From: Sipunculus nudus | Lineage: Eukaryota; Annelida; Sipuncula; Golfingiida; Sipunculidae | Assembly (NCBI GenBank): GCA_026874595.1 | Contig: CM049306.1 | Coordinates: 93,051,642 to 93,115,641 of the forward strand | DNA length: 64,000 nt | Reading direction: 5' to 3' | Part shown: positions 25,601 through 34,499 of the stretch, piece by piece | How positions within the stretch are numbered: the first letter of the stretch is position 1 | How the letters are laid out: each line of letters begins with the position of its first letter | Notes under the pieces: generated by a model | Told to the model about the DNA's origin: nothing | The model's input: only the letters and a program-made list of their open reading frames with translations | The model's database searches: none | Made by a program: the position numbers and the translations under genes

Positions 25601-28600
25601 CCAATTAAAATGACACACTTTATACTGCCATGAGTATTTATCATAGAGAAGAAGGTTTATTTTTCCTGACCTAAGACTTGTGTTTTTTAAGCAGTTTTGA
25701 AAAAGTCACGTCGATACGGTTACCGATATGTTTCGCATGCTTTATCGTCGTATCGAGGATGTTTTTTAATATTAGAGGATCAATTTCTAGCGGTCCTTTT
25801 ATACCTGCATCATCCAAAAGCAGATGAAAATAGTCTCAGTAAACAATAAAATACAATACGAAGGGAAATAAAGGTAAGTAATTCACATTCCCGAAAACGT
25901 GTAATAATATATGACATATTAAACATAACCTATATCTTATAAGTTGGTTGGGGTGGGGTGGGGGGGGGGACTACTATATGTAATAGAAATGTTAATAGGA
26001 AATAGTCTGGTCAGTGAATGAAATTGAGGAAAACTGGTCTGTTGTATGTGTTTATTTGTTCAGTTTCATCCAGAAAACTTTTAATCAGAAGAGTGTACAC
26101 CAAGAAAATTAAGGGTATCACGATCGTCGTCTTGAATTACCGTGTATTGCACCACACCAAGCCTGAACATATACAGGCTGACCGATACCCAGGCCAAAAG
26201 TACAAACAATCAAAAACTACCTTCAGCAAATAATCCGACTTTTAGGTGCCTCAAGCACGGTAAAAAAGCTATCACGATTTAAGCGATTATTACTTTGGTA
26301 TCTATGTATTCGCCACTTGCCAAAAGTGAGATATACAAAATTAACGATGCTCACCGCCAAGACTATGGCCCGATGCGTACAGTGGTGCCCCTGCGGGGAG
26401 GCCGGCCGACTGGAGCTCCCGGCGAGCTGCCTCAACGTAGGTTTCATTTATCAGCAGATCACCAAGGTAAACCCAAAGACGTAGTGGGACTTGACGTTGA
26501 ATCTCCTCACCTAAAAATATACCCTGCTTAATTATCTTTGATTAGCCACGACATAAGTATTATAAACCAAACCGATGGTTGACCTATAATCAAACCTTGT
26601 ATTCATTCACCTGGGTCGGTATGTTTGTTTCTTGGCTGGTTTACTTGTCTTTTATCAGGATTACGGTGACCATGAAGTCTTGTGGAGGAACAGGAAACCG
26701 GCCATTGAAGGCCTTATTTAACTTTTTTTGTGGAACCGGATTGAAAGACCATCCAGATGTGGAGTGATAACTCTACCGAGGGCTGCTATACTTAAAAGCA
26801 CATTTGACTACTCGTTCAACTCTCAAAGAAAGACTCTGCTGGTCAGGAGGTGAAGAAATCCTGTCCCTGCAATGCACTGGGCCTTTAAATACACCAGCGG
26901 CGTAGGTATAAATATAGTGAAGAGGGTAATAAAGTCCGTTAAAACACTAGTATGTTGGATGAGAATTGTTTCAAGACAAATTTTATATGAACATTATTGA
27001 TTTTGTGGCATAAGATCTATTTTTTAAGCATGCACATGTTGAATGTAAAGATATGTTTCCTTAAACAGTGACACATTTTGATTTTGGATTTTAACAGTTG
27101 AGACAAGTAGTTCCGACTGTCCAACAAATTCTAATTGAAAGAGGTTCGTCTTGCATAGAAACAACTTCTGGCGGAAGATTGTGGTGTCGCGCAAACAGGA
27201 CTTCAAACTGGACAAGGCAGCACATGAAAAAACTCTATACAAAATGAATACTGGTTAATACCTGAATATACACCTCAATTTTTCTGTATTTTCTGCTTTC
27301 AAAATGCATCTTCCTGTAAAGAACCTGAATACATCAGTTTCCACGCGAACAGATCCAGTTTTTACTTATATTAACGATACTACATTTGATCCCTCTGCTA
27401 ATAAACCATCCAGCTTTCGGCACTGCATGTAGTCATTGAATTCACTCTTTATTTAATTACTCTCATCAACAAAGTTTCACTGATGTGCCATTCTTTCTGG
27501 GTGATGGAGGGCGGAACACGGAGATAATGCGAATTATCGATTGGCTTTGGTTGATCATGCTTTTTGTGGTGAGTAGTCACTTATATTGATTGAACATAAA
27601 CCTGAAACTTGCATTCAGCTTCTGGAGGATCTCTTATTACTGTCACTCAAGTTCTGCCATCACCGGCTTCTGTTACTCAGAGGGAAGAGCTCAGGGCTCA
27701 AAGCCGGGGGATCGTGAGTTCGGATCTCAGCAGTGGCAGTGAGACTTTTCACAGTCGACCCCCATCCAGGGTGAGCGCTCTGCAGGCTTGTTCGAAAGGC
27801 CGTTTCCCCTCACAAACCAGTGCGTCTTTTGCGGGTTCCTTTTGTGGTATGGCCCAACTATAGGGGCGATTACACACCCAGAGCCCACAGGTGCAGAAGT
27901 CACCGGGCCTGGATAACACCAGAATATAACATGAGAGAAAACGTGTAATACTGCCCTGTCACGTAGTCCGTAACCGGAATGGAATTCTGAGGGTGTTCAT
28001 AATATGAAGTCACTTCATATTAATGTTGAGTTAAACTAGCATTAAGCAAAATGGAGAAGTTACCTCCAATATAAAACACATTCTGCTGTTAATGAATAGG
28101 TCTGTTTATGCCTGTAGCTCCTTTTACATTCTTCTAATAGACTGGTGCAAATGTTAACCACATTTTCATATCCATTATAACGCCGGCAATCTGCAAATAG
28201 ATGCAAACGAGAGAGTTTTTCCCCTTCAGATTGAAAACAACTGAGTTCCAATTTATTCTGCAGTTAAGGTTTATATGTTTCTAAGAGAACTAGTTGTGAA
28301 GTCCTAACCGGAAAGCGATGACTTCGTCTAAATCCCATAATGAGAGGTTTACAGTAAACCCCTGAACGCAACGTTGAATCAGCCGATCCGTTATCAGACC
28401 AGCCGTGGATGTTCGACACAGTAGGTATTTATAACGGACTGGTCAGCTTACTTGAGTCGTCACGCAAGTCATACATGAAAAATGCACTGCCGCGGTCAAT
28501 CCATCCTTATCCATATATATGGATGTAAACAACCGGTGACTTTAACATCAGGCAACGAGTACTGAATTTTACAAAATAATACTTGTAAAATACCATGTCT

Positions 28601-30896
28601 ATGGTAACCAATCATTTGTTGTCCCCAGTACAAATTGTCTATCGTCCAGTATATACATGCGTCGGAAAATTCAAAGGGGGATTTACTAATAATGTTGAGA
28701 TATATTGTTACGGAACCTAATATAAACAGATCACGTGTGCGTGATGAACACAAAGTCTGTAACGGAGATAAAAAAATCAGATTCTGTAACACTAGGCAGC
28801 GTGAAATGTCTAGGGGAATGAATAAAGAATTCATTTATTCTTAAAACAACCCTAACATTACAATAAACTAAATCAATACAATTATACAGCAAAACAGCGG
28901 TATAACAACAAACCAATACAATCACACAGAAAAATAATGTGCACAGTACCTGGATACCAACACCGTCACAACGATAAGTTCTTTAAATGTATACTCTCGG
29001 AGAATGACAGTCCAGTGTAAAGCTCTTGTAACAATCCAGAAAGTAAACTGTCCAAAAGAGTCTGAAGAAAATTTATAATTGCCGCACACGTCGGATAAGG
29101 TCCCACAAGCCGACATACACGCTTCTGCGTCCGCTGGAATCTTCTCTGCTCTCTCCCCCTGACTCTAAAACACAGCCCCTGTTTCTACCTTCACACCCCC
29201 AGCCGAGAATTTTCCACTTTTCGAACAGTCGTAAGGATCCTACACAACACAGTAAACACGAATTTCAGGAAATTTCTAGAAACATCGTTGTGTGTATCTC
29301 TACATACCAGGGTCATCACATGACCTCGGCCAGGCGTGAAAACCCCCAGCCAGCATGACAACGAGAGTTCAACCAGTACGGATTAAACATAAAGTGCAAC
29401 AGCAACACGAGTTATGCCCGTGTCATACAATAAAAGGAGCACGTATAACAATATAAAGGAAATGAAAAAATAATGCAAGTTTAAATTTTGTGTTAAGGAA
29501 TGTATATAACATCGATGTTCCAGGTTGAAATGCGTGTCGTACTAGACAATCCCACGTCATAGTTGAACTGTCCTGTACCGGCTGGTCCAGTTATTTCGTT
29601 CAAATTCGTCTCCGGTCTCACAAAAAAAATTAGGATGTTTAGACCAAGCGCCGGATTTAAGCAACTGGAGTCCTTGGCCTTGAGGAAATATTTGATGATG
29701 TCTGATTATTGGAAGCAAACCCTTGACCTCCTTATATACTCAAGGTATGTAAAACATGCTGAATATTAACATTGTTAAAATAAATTATATAAATTTTATT
29801 TATAAAGTTTTATTAAGTTGACCAAGATGGACTGAATGAAGACGTCCAATGAGAGCTTTCATGGCGCTGTACAATAAACAAGGCGAAAACCAATTTCTTA
29901 TTATAAAGCGAATTTGTCATTTATGGATATGCACGGTTGCGTTGTTTTGGCATATTGTGGTCCTGATTGTTACCGTTACAAATGGAAGAGAATTAACGGT
30001 AATAACTTTGAAACTTATTTTTTTAGCAAAAGACCGGGGTCATATTCAGATTTAGAGGTCCTGCGCTATTTATCCTTCTATAAGCCCACACGTAAAGCCG
30101 GCATTGATCTGATCTCAGGAGACGAAATTTAAAGTTTTTTTTCTCATCTAATCCTCCGGGCGGATTTGGAGGTTGCGATTTAAAAAATATGAGTAATAGA
30201 ATAATAAATCCAAATACTGATCAGCAGCGCAAGATTTGAGTCTCGCGCCATTTCTTCCTATAGCTCTGCATGCAAGCTATGTATACAGTCTACTAGACTA
30301 ACTTTCCTGGCAAACTTGTTAACTTGTGTCGGGGTGTCGAGACCACCTCTCCCCTTTTCTTTCTTAAATCCGCTATCCGCCCATGGTTCTGGTGTATCGG
30401 TGAGGTTGTTTCCGGGTATTGTCCTTTGTTCCTGCAAATCCTTGCAAATATCACTTTCTTGGATGCGCCTGGTCTCAATTTATTATCACCATTAATTTCA
30501 CAAAGGGTTGCCTGTGTCCCTTTCGACCACGGACGAATGCAATGCTAAACTCTAACCCTGATAACGGATCTTATAAATAATTTATTATAGAAGCATTTTG
30601 ATCCTTGAAATTCAGGGTAGATTATCTGTGATCAAGGTAGATTATCTTTACCTTTAGTTCTTTTTTTAGTAACAACGGTCATTTTACAGGGATAAGGAAG
30701 GACAAGAGAAAACGTAGATATAACCAGACTACATACCTAAAGCTTGGTACTGATAATATTCAAGAAATGCTCCCGGAATGATGAACAGACCAACATCTCG
30801 GCCAGTTTCTCGAATAGGCTGCAAAATACGTGGTTGTTGTTGGCTGATTGTCGGGATCACCAATGACACCCACGCACAGAAGAATAGAAGCAACAT
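14992..30896 (-). CDS. Gene B: secreted alpha/beta-hydrolase-like protein, complete, eight exons
   Basis: Eight coding exons join in frame (1341 nt, 446 residues plus stop): 30896-30737, 26510-26355, 25214-25040, 24420-24213, 18873-18757, 17271-17035, 15950-15803 and 15131-14992. Residues 1 to about 18 form a signal peptide. Residues about 30-232 are an alpha/beta-hydrolase domain with Ser103 in GHSLGG, Asp151 in ADLDGL and His190 in NHGQF. Residues 234-446 form a C-terminal region that I cannot name. Its kept points are [21 protein letters not shown], an A-P-I-Q-C-R-E motif, [10 protein letters not shown] and a final H-Y-C-K-L-L segment. NET, NDT and NES sequons fit secretion. The triad suggests hydrolysis of an ester or similar bond, but the substrate is unknown. 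Introns run from 619 to 5339 bases and hold several mobile elements. Gene A, downstream, is its tandem paralogue. Confidence 0.9.
15803..15950 (-). CDS. Gene B exon 7
   Basis: 148 nt between a tttgacag acceptor and a gtaatc donor. It encodes [18 protein letters not shown] to DAELLFEYT and ends in phase 1. The relic at 12001-12119 derives from this kind of exon. Confidence 0.87.
16040..16980. other. Gene B intron 6; nothing further seen
   Basis: Ordinary AT-rich intron. I see no element with defined ends. Confidence 0.5.
17035..17271 (-). CDS. Gene B exon 6
   Basis: 237 nt between a tacccag acceptor and a gtatga donor. It contains [12 protein letters not shown] and [11 protein letters not shown] transposon ends 39 bases upstream of its acceptor. 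Confidence 0.87.
17311..18200. mobile_element. pogo/Tigger-like DNA transposon in gene B intron 5
   Basis: 890 bases with terminal inverted repeats CAGTAGAACGCCCG at the left and its exact complement at the right, flanked by TA on both sides. A CAGT start and TA target fit the pogo/Tigger branch of Tc1/mariner. GGTCA and related GGCC phrases repeat near both ends. No intact transposase frame is visible. Confidence 0.75.
18640..18724. repeat. (AT)n microsatellite after the exon 5 donor of gene B
   Basis: About 40 AT units starting about 30 bases into the intron. Confidence 0.95.
18757..18873 (-). CDS. Gene B exon 5
   Basis: 117 nt between a tcttcag acceptor and a gtcaga donor, with core [16 protein letters not shown] long (AT)n tract begins about 30 bases inside the following intron. 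Confidence 0.87.
18880..20040. other. Gene B intron 4, lower part
   Basis: Non-coding. It includes an (AT)n/(GT)n stretch at about 19530-19635. No exon seen. Confidence 0.5.
20045..20308. repeat. Dispersed repeat, copy 2 (partner at 8790-9055)
   Basis: Same orientation and order of shared phrases as copy 1, diverged by small indels. It lies in gene B intron 4. Confidence 0.7.
20719..20742. repeat. Poly-T tract
   Basis: 24 T in a row; may be the tail of a minus-strand retroposed repeat. Confidence 0.85.
20918..21150. repeat. Dispersed repeat, copy 1 (partner at 23520-23690)
   Basis: Shares CCTGGCCAGTGAGGAGAAAT, GCGTGGATGGATAAGACCAA and CAATCAAGCGAACGTAGAT with 23520-23690 in the same orientation. 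This copy has extra sequence after CGTAGAT. Both lie in gene B intron 4. Confidence 0.75.
21205..21325. repeat. Cluster of TCGTGCGCACG palindromes
   Basis: Four to five copies of variants of TCGTGCGCAC and CGTGCGCACGA in about 120 bases, in both orientations, separated by AT-rich steps. Likely a foldback element. Confidence 0.6.
21330..22700. other. Gene B intron 4, middle; no exon seen
   Basis: AT-rich with imperfect ATT and ATC trinucleotide runs at about 21460-21600. Confidence 0.5.
22711..23460. repeat. Dimeric tandem repeat of about 330 bases
   Basis: Two units plus the start of a third. Each unit begins GAAGGTCTCA (22711, 23043, 23369), a spacing of 332 and 326. The units share CTCGGAGGATA, GGTAACRGAGACCTAATTTC and GATGTCAAGTATCAAGATTC. 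The array ends in GGACGG steps and GATCGCTATAGCTC. It lies in gene B intron 4. Confidence 0.8.
23520..23690. repeat. Dispersed repeat, copy 2 (partner at 20918-21150)
   Basis: Starts just after the dimeric repeat and matches its partner closely up to CGTAGAT. Confidence 0.75.
23890..24075. repeat. Dispersed repeat family, partial copy (others at 26870 and 55090)
   Basis: Shares AGTCCATTAAAA, a TTGTTTCAA segment and the order of later phrases with the two longer copies. Confidence 0.5.
24213..24420 (-). CDS. Gene B exon 4 (histidine loop)
   Basis: 208 nt between a atacag acceptor and a gtaaaa donor. It contains [12 protein letters not shown] and ends [10 protein letters not shown] in phase 0. 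Confidence 0.9.
25040..25214 (-). CDS. Gene B exon 3 (acid loop)
   Basis: 175 nt between a ataacag acceptor and a gtaaga donor. It contains GLILLAADL and [11 protein letters not shown]. An extra Cys in DVCGL is absent from gene A. Confidence 0.9.
25215..26354. other. Gene B intron 2; no exon seen
   Basis: AT-rich intron with a GGGGTGGGG tract near 25955. Confidence 0.5.
26355..26510 (-). CDS. Gene B exon 2 (nucleophile elbow)
   Basis: 156 nt between a tttttag acceptor and a gtgagc donor. It encodes [15 protein letters not shown] through to [11 protein letters not shown], including the catalytic Ser and an NET sequon. Confidence 0.9.
26870..27195. repeat. Dispersed repeat family, longer copy
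   Basis: Shares with 55090-55440 the phrases TGCACTGGG, CATGCACATGT, a GTGACAAATTT-like phrase, AGTAGT and a GAAAC...CTGG segment in the same order. Probably an old element without coding content. It lies in gene B intron 1. Confidence 0.6.
27660..27940 (+). repeat. Probable tRNA-derived SINE
   Basis: A tRNA-like head (about 27685-27745) ends in GTGAGTTCGGATCTC, close to the polymerase III B box. A GC-rich body follows. There is no acceptor stem, so it is not a tRNA gene. It lies in gene B intron 1. Confidence 0.45.
28706..29450 (-). repeat. Solo LTR-like element, copy 3 (best preserved ends)
   Basis: 745 bases. On the minus strand it begins TGTTATACGTGC and ends GGTTCCGTAACA, so TG...CA ends are present. 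ATAT flanks both sides (28702-28705 and 29451-29454) as a possible 4-bp target duplication. It lies in gene B intron 1. Confidence 0.75.
29451..30736. other. Gene B intron 1, upper part; no exon seen
   Basis: Mixed non-coding sequence; short open stretches are not flanked by splice signals. Confidence 0.5.
30737..30896 (-). CDS. Gene B exon 1 (start codon, signal peptide)
   Basis: 160 nt from ATG to a gtatgt donor, with leader [15 protein letters not shown] and first strand GLFIIPGAF. It is one codon longer than gene A exon 1. Phase 1 at the end. Confidence 0.87.
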
Positions 30897-31150
30897 CTTA
30901 AACCTCTAAACACGACTGTTATGATCAAATGCTCCTGATATTTTACCTTTTCCTCTTCGTTTCACGACAACATATATGCCCACGTGAGGAGTTTAATCTT
31001 AAGTCAGGTGGCGCATTCTCACGCCTTCCATGATCACTGATCGTCTGCACGCGCACGAGATCGCCCTGGAGACAGGAAAGTCACATGTACATAGTCTGCT
31101 GCCTTCATAATAACACGTGACCACCCTGCGTTAAACTAAACCCAGGCAAA
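30897..31150 (-). promoter_or_regulatory. Likely promoter-proximal region of gene B
   Basis: Directly upstream of the ATG. It contains CACGTG E-box palindromes near 30980 and 31113 and is less AT-rich than its surroundings. I see no clear TATA box. Confidence 0.3.
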
Positions 31151-31439
31151 AAAATCAATTAAAGTTAAAACTAGAAAATTGCTGTTAGAATACATATATA
31201 ACTCCACCAGGGTATTATTCAGACTGTTGCATGCTTCACAGAAAATATGTTTTACGGTTCTACAAATTCTGTTGTTGGATCAAATGCGAATTTTTGTGTT
31301 AAGGTTTGGCTCGTATTATCGAGTGGGATAAAGAAATTGCCTCATCTCAAAATTGTACAGAATAGTTTAAATTAAAAACATATTATGCTGTTCCATATTA
31401 GCTCAAAAATATACTATACTACTTCTTGGCTGTTAAGCC

Positions 31440-32230
31440 GTCGTCCCATTTACCGATTTTCCGGCCGATGTTTCTCGGGCCTGAAAAATTGGTGAGATTG
31501 GTAGATGTTAGGAAGCTGCCTGCCGGGGTTTTTTTCAAGATCCGGCAGAAAAAAAATGACTGCAAAATTCTTTGACATTGTAAAGAATTTTCCGGCCGAT
31601 TTTTATACGACCGGGAGGTTCGTTTGATGTGATGACAGAACCAAAATAATCGTCTGAGTTCATCCTAATTTACCTGTTTTCTATCATTTCTGACGTCAAT
31701 TATAATCCTGGAGACGAAATTAGAAGTGACCAAAATGACCGGAGAAATTTGATGGTCTTCAGGAAAAATCGCTAGTTGTGCGGCGAAACTTGTAGATTAA
31801 AAAAAAATCGGCTGACGAGAACAATCGGTAGATTGGAGGCCGGCTTTACTCTGAACTAAAGCAGTATCATCATAATCTCGTCATACTTTATAACTATCCA
31901 CCTGGCAGAGCTATTATTTAGTTGGCATACATGGTGCATTTGTGAAAAAAAAAAACCACACAAGAACGTTGCGTTGATTAAAGCAATTTAAGTTCTAAAA
32001 GATTAAGAGAATGTTTAAATTGAAAAATATTTACACAGTCATGGGCATCTTCAAAGAATAGCTTAATTTTGATGGAAAGCCGGTGAGACATGTTGATTGT
32101 AGCGACTTGAAGGATTAAAAAAAATCGGCCGACAAGAACAATCGATAAATGTGAGGCCGGTTTTACTCTGAATTTAAAGGCGAACTGTAACGATTTTTTT
32201 TTATTCGCCGACTGGTTTCAGAATAAAAAA
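31440..32230. repeat. Degenerate repeat with CCGGCCGAT phrases
   Basis: TTTTCCGGCCGAT occurs twice. A block at about 31790-31855 (AAAAAATCGGCTGACGAGAA, then GGCCGG, then TTTACTCTGAA) recurs at about 32115-32180. Family unknown. Confidence 0.5.
31960..32045. repeat. Direct repeat, copy 1 (partner at 34862-34945)
   Basis: CGTTGATTAAAGCAA, AAGATTAAGAGAAT and ATATTTACACA occur in order in both copies, on either side of the GC-rich element. Confidence 0.65.
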
Positions 32231-32620
32231 ATTGACCCCGGCAAGCCAAATTATATTTTATTACAGTGAAGGTAACAATTTGAAGTAAAAGAAATTATCC
32301 TGAGGAATATGAGCCACGTTATGGCGGGACCATCACGTGTTTAACGTCAGATGATTACGTCATAGTTACCTAACAAACAAAACACGTGCCCACGTCAGTG
32401 TCTCGTCTAAGATGTTTTTCGTGCTCGGCTGTGCCTATTCTTTTTTCAAACATCCGCTCTGCGTTGTCTCTTTTATTATTAAAATACTGCGATTGTAATT
32501 ACGAGAAAAATACATAATTGTAAAGAATACTAGCGACATAATCAGTAACTATAATAAAATACAATTGTGTATTTGATAAACAATGGAAACTATAGTTTGA
32601 TGGAGAGAACAAATATATAT
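32230..32620. other. Spacer; no gene seen
   Basis: AT-rich; no feature seen. Confidence 0.5.
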
Positions 32621-32624
32621 AGGT

Positions 32625-34124
32625 CTTGGCTTGTCACATTATTCCGTGCAGGCACTGCTGGCAACGTACACCCGGGTGGCAAGTTTTGCTGCCAGCAGCT
32701 CCCCGCAGATGTCACGGCCCTGAAAGTATCTCGCCCGGTTCTTGCCCGGACTTGCCCGCAGGTGCGCTCGCAAGTCCGAGACGCCTGCAGCCTAGTTTTA
32801 AACATGCTCAAAACTTGGTCTAGGTAAGCTGTGTGAGTTTGCCCGCAGAGATTCACGCAGAACACCAGAAGTAGGCCGGTAGCGACCGCAAGTCACAGGC
32901 AGTTAACCCGCTTGAAGAAAGTAGGTTCGCTGTGGACCTGTGGCAATTTCGCGCCAGCGCGTGTAAGATGTGGGCATGGAGCGTGCGTTTTGCTTGCAAA
33001 GAACGGTGTTGGTACTGCAAACCTGCGTGTGGCCTGTCATTTCTGCGGGCATGGAGTGAGGTATACGAGGAAAGTGAGGGCATGTTGAGGGCCAGTTACT
33101 GCCTTTCTGCTGGTAGTCTGAGGGTTGCCTGCGGGCAAGTTGCTGGCGCTCTGAGACTACCAATGCCAAAAAAAATTATTCATTTATATGCCTGCTACCA
33201 GCGCGCTAAACCCTCGCGCCTTGCAGGGAACACCCATGCAGGTGCCACGTAGCTGGAACGCAGGTAACCCGCAGTTGCCGTATATGGACTGGAGCTAAAG
33301 CCCCTGTCACATTAGAACTGCGTACAACTTACAGGTGACAATTTTTGCTGCCCGCAGCTCTCCGCAGTTGGCACGGACCTGGCAGTATTTCGCCCGTAAC
33401 TTGTCCGTACTTGCCAGCAGGTTCGCACGGTAGTCCGAATTGCCCACAGCCAAGTTTTGAACATGCTCAAAACATGGTCCGGATCAGCTGCTGGAGCCGC
33501 CAGCAAAAGTCAACGCAGAACAACAGCAGGCCCTTAGCGGCCGCAGTTAACCCGCTTAAAGAAAGCATGTTGGCCGTGGACCTGTGGCAATTTCGCGCCC
33601 GTACCTGTCAGATGCGGGCATGGAGCGTGCGTTTTACTGACAAGGAACGGTGTCGGTACTGCCAACTTGCCAGTGTATCCCGTCATTTCTGCGGGCATGG
33701 AGCGAGGTATACGAGGATTGTGAGGGCATGTTTAGGGCCAGTTACTGTCTTCCTGCTGGTAATCTGAGGGCTGGCTGCGGGCAAGTTGCTGGCGTTCTGC
33801 GACTACCTCTGTTGCATAAATAGTCCCGCTACCGGCACGCACAACTCTCGCGCCTTGCAAGCAACTCCCGCGTAGCTGGCCCGGAGCTGGCACGCTGATA
33901 ACCCGCAGTGCCCGTATGTTGCCCGGAGCTAACACTGACCTGTCTGTAAGCTCTCACGCGCCTGGCCCGCATGTCATAAGGAGTACACGCAAGGCCCGCG
34001 CTGATTTCACGCATCCAACAGGCAAGTTCCACGCGATACCTACCCAAATCCGGGCCTGCCCGCAGAAATTTTCCTGCATGCAACAAACCCCGGGTAGCCA
34101 GCCCGGAAAAATGTGACATGGCCT
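32625..34124. mobile_element. GC-rich tandem TIR element
   Basis: The ends TGTCACATT (about 32634 and 33306) and AATGTGACA (about 34110), set in CTTGGCTTGTCACATT, AAGCCCCTGTCACATT and the inverted AAGGCCATGTCACATT, look like terminal inverted repeats. The inside is duplicated with a spacing of about 660 bases, as shown by ACATGCTCAAAAC near 32800 and 33460 and GTGGACCTGTGGCAATTTCG in both halves. Open frames on both strands here come from GC-rich repeated sequence. Confidence 0.6.
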
Positions 34125-34129
34125 TAAAT

Positions 34130-34495
34130 TCCGTTTTAACTCAGAATATTGCTTAATCCCTCCGCATGTTTGTTGAATTACTGACGGCATGAATACAAGT
34201 ATTGCTCGCACGGTGACTAGACGCAGCCAAGTTGTACCTGATACAGGAAATGACTCGTTACCATTGAGATGTAGTTTCGGTTTGGTTGTGAGTTAACATG
34301 CATTCTTTTGTGTTAATGCATCATTAGAAGTCTAATGTTAAGATCATGGGCTGTTTATCTCTATATGAATGCAACATGCTGAAGACCCCTGCGATGCATT
34401 CCTCGATATGACGTTTATCACGACTTAATTTAGGCTTAATTACCAGCCGATAACAAATGCCTACCGAGTCGTGTTGTGACGGCTATCTCACTTAA
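34130..34495. repeat. Diverged duplication, copy 1 (partner at 55850-56185)
   Basis: Shares TTTTAACTCAG, GCATGAATACAAGTATTGCT, AATGCCT and GAGTCGTGT, in order, with 55850-56185. No coding sequence is evident. Confidence 0.65.
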
Positions 34496-34499
34496 GACT

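Noticed and set aside
32567-34211. Overlapping open frames on both strands
   Set aside because: They come from a GC-rich duplicated mobile element and are repeated in several frames without motifs.
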